Positions 5,825 to 6,858 of a DNA stretch of 6,858 nt are shown here, in pieces; within the stretch, counting starts at the first letter, position 1; every line of letters begins with the position of its first letter. The translations under genes and the position numbers were made by a program. The notes beneath the pieces were generated by a model, which saw only the letters and a list, made by a program, of their open reading frames with translations, searched no databases and was not told the DNA's origin. Source of the DNA: an uncultured Collinsella sp. (lineage in GTDB: Bacteria > Actinomycetota > Coriobacteriia > Coriobacteriales > Coriobacteriaceae); the NCBI GenBank assembly GCA_900554585.1, contig USHS01000072.1, positions 1-6,858 on the forward strand. The letters are read 5' to 3'.

Positions 5825-6146
5825 CGTTTTGGCATACAAGGGTTATTTCGCCCCAGTCGAGTTCGATGCCGAACAGCATGTGCTAACAGGTATGGTCACC
5901 GGCATTAGGGACGCAATCGTATTTGAAGGCTCCACAGCTGAAGAGGTGGAGCGATGCTTCCACGACGCCGTCGACGATTACCTTGAGTTTTGCGCCGAGA
6001 AAGGCAAGGAACCCGAGCGGGCTTTTAAGGGCTCGTTCAACGTAAGAACGGGCTCTGAGCTCCACAAGCAAGCGGCGCTGGCAGCGGCAAAGAAGGGTGA
6101 GTCACTCAATAAGTTTGTGACTGAAGCAATCGCTGCGGCGTTATAG
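5817..6146 (+). CDS. hicB: HicB-family antitoxin
   Basis: This 109-aa antitoxin neutralises the preceding HicA and probably represses the operon. The N-terminal partial RNase-H-like HicB domain starts YKGYFAPVEFDAE and continues through VTGIRDAIVFEG and the hallmark helix VDDYLEFCAEKG (about 52-63). The C-terminal ribbon-helix-helix spans about 72-105, with strand GSFNVRT and helices ELHKQAALAAAKKGESLNKFVTEAI; this is the DNA-binding part. The start at 5817 is chosen because GGAGG (5807-5811) lies 5 nt before it; an in-frame ATG at 5802 would add five residues but has no clear site. It overlaps the end of hicA by 8 nt. Both genes are visibly less GC-rich than the protease and folate genes beside them, which fits horizontal acquisition. 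Confidence 0.93.
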   Translation: MSNVLAYKGYFAPVEFDAEQHVLTGMVTGIRDAIVFEGSTAEEVERCFHDAVDDYLEFCAEKGKEPERAFKGSFNVRTGSELHKQAALAAAKKGESLNKFVTEAIAAAL

Positions 6147-6237
6147 CATTAACGCATAGGCCCAAACAACCACAAAGGGCGCAGTTCACAGGCATATTTG
6201 CGGTGACTTTACTGCCCATATCGCGTTTGCCCAGATA

Positions 6238-6276
6238 AAACCTGCCAAAATAAACCTGTCCCTTTTTGGCAGGTTT
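6238..6276. terminator. Perfect hairpin between hicB and the folate gene
   Basis: AAACCTGCCAAAA (6238-6250) pairs perfectly with TTTTGGCAGGTTT (6264-6276), giving a 13-bp stem and a 13-nt loop. It sits 91 nt after the hicB stop and ends 4 nt before the GAGGAGG ribosome binding site of the next gene. No T-run follows on the plus strand, so it is not a textbook terminator. It could end hicAB transcription, act as a leader structure of the folate gene, or be a dispersed palindrome. Confidence 0.45.
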
Positions 6277-6280
6277 GCTA

Positions 6281-6287
6281 GAGGAGG
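6281..6287 (+). promoter_or_regulatory. Strong ribosome binding site fixing the folate gene start
   Basis: GAGGAGG lies 5 nt before the ATG at 6293 and settles that start. No convincing -35/-10 pair was found between the hicB stop and this site, so the gene may depend on read-through or on a weak promoter within 6150-6235. Confidence 0.7.
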
Positions 6288-6292
6288 CTGGG

Positions 6293-6858
6293 ATGGACAA
6301 GGCTGAGTTGCGACGGGCGATGATTGCTCGGCGCGATGCTCTTGATTTGGATGTGCGGGCGGCAAAGTCCGCCGCTATCTGTGCGCGGCTTGTTGAGCTG
6401 TTGGATCGCTCGGATGCCGCGGCGCCGCGCATCGTTGCCGTCTATGCCGCGATGGGTTCCGAAGTCGATCCTGCCGCGTTTGCCGCAGCGGCCGCCAAAC
6501 GCGGCTGGCGCGTGGCCTATCCGTGCATGTTCTCGGCAATCGATGCCGCAGCTTGTGGCCAGCGCATGTGCATGCGGGCAGTTGCCGCCGGCGATGCGTC
6601 CTCGGCTCCGTTTATCGCCCACCCCACGCGGACCTTCGCGGCCGTGGACATCGACAGCGACCGCTTCCCTATCGTGCCTGCCGAAGCTCTCGACATGGTC
6701 GTCGTGCCACTCGTAGCCTTCGACCGCGCCGGCACGCGCCTGGGCTACGGCGGCGGCTGCTATGATCGCTACCTGCCCACGCTCTCGCCCGCATGTCAAA
6801 TCATCGGCATCGCCTTTGACGAGCAGCGTGTCGACCACGTTCCCACCGACGCCCACGA
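6293..6858 (+). CDS. 5-formyltetrahydrofolate cyclo-ligase (partial, 3' end cut by window)
   Basis: This cytosolic enzyme (MTHFS; EC 6.3.3.2) uses ATP to convert 5-formyltetrahydrofolate to 5,10-methenyltetrahydrofolate, returning stored folate to one-carbon metabolism. The 188 codons present are close to the family's usual 190-200, so only a short C-terminal piece is missing. The N-terminus MDKAELRRAMIARRDAL is the typical opening helix with basic ATP-site residues. The middle has VAVYAAMGSEVDP. The signature block PLVAFDRAGTRLGYGGGCYDRYL (about residues 139-161) is the family hallmark, and IIGIAFDEQRVDHVPTDAHD is the typical late segment. No stop codon occurs before the window ends. It is GC-rich like the protease gene, which fits core chromosomal DNA. 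Confidence 0.95.
   Translation, partial: MDKAELRRAMIARRDALDLDVRAAKSAAICARLVELLDRSDAAAPRIVAVYAAMGSEVDPAAFAAAAAKRGWRVAYPCMFSAIDAAACGQRMCMRAVAAGDASSAPFIAHPTRTFAAVDIDSDRFPIVPAEALDMVVVPLVAFDRAGTRLGYGGGCYDRYLPTLSPACQIIGIAFDEQRVDHVPTDAH

Noticed and set aside
6324..6716. Plus- and minus-strand open frames over the right end (for example 6324-6716 plus, 6278-6856 minus)
   Set aside because: The frame starting at 6293 encodes a clear 5-formyltetrahydrofolate cyclo-ligase running off the window; the others are off-frame readings of it.

Overview
The window looks like chromosomal DNA from a high-GC Gram-positive, most likely a Coriobacteriia gut actinobacterium such as Collinsella. This is inferred from GC-rich codon use in the housekeeping genes, a mannose-family PTS under a GntR/HutC regulator, a PreP-like M16C protease, and palindromic intergenic repeats. 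No taxonomic search was possible.

Left part (1-1839, minus strand): a carbohydrate uptake locus. Reading leftwards, it holds a GntR/HutC-type regulator (1830-1126), a regulatory gap with a perfect inverted repeat (1093-1114), a PTS EIIA of the mannose family (990-571) and a PTS EIIB of the same family (499-26). The membrane subunits IIC and IID would be expected beyond position 1 and are not in the window. EIIA His9 and EIIB His13 would pass phosphate from HPr to the incoming sugar. The regulator probably senses a sugar phosphate and acts on the inverted repeat.

Middle (1840-5220, plus strand): a 271-bp divergent intergenic region with several palindromes, then one long GC-rich gene for a cytosolic M16C (PreP/insulinase-family) zinc metallopeptidase of 1017 aa (2111-5164). 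It ends in a strong 16-bp hairpin followed by Ts (5170-5218).

Repeat and toxin-antitoxin part (5221-6146): a 396-bp gene-free stretch (5165-5560) carries the terminator, two tandem copies of an imperfect palindromic repeat (5257-5316 and 5338-5400), and a promoter region with LexA/SOS-like boxes. After it comes a translationally coupled hicA-hicB toxin-antitoxin pair (5561-5824 and 5817-6146). A second inverted repeat (5526-5546) just before hicA is a candidate HicB operator. The pair is visibly less GC-rich than its neighbours and lies among repeats, so it is probably an acquired module.

Right end (6147-6858): a perfect 13-bp-stem hairpin (6238-6276) lies directly before the ribosome binding site of a 5-formyltetrahydrofolate cyclo-ligase gene (6293 to the window end). 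That gene is cut off only a little short of the usual family length.

The most interesting signals are the SOS-like control region of hicAB, the tandem palindromic repeats, a shared hairpin design between two distant intergenic regions, and the widely spaced TGGTC/GACCA operator in the PTS locus. All assignments come from reading motifs by eye.
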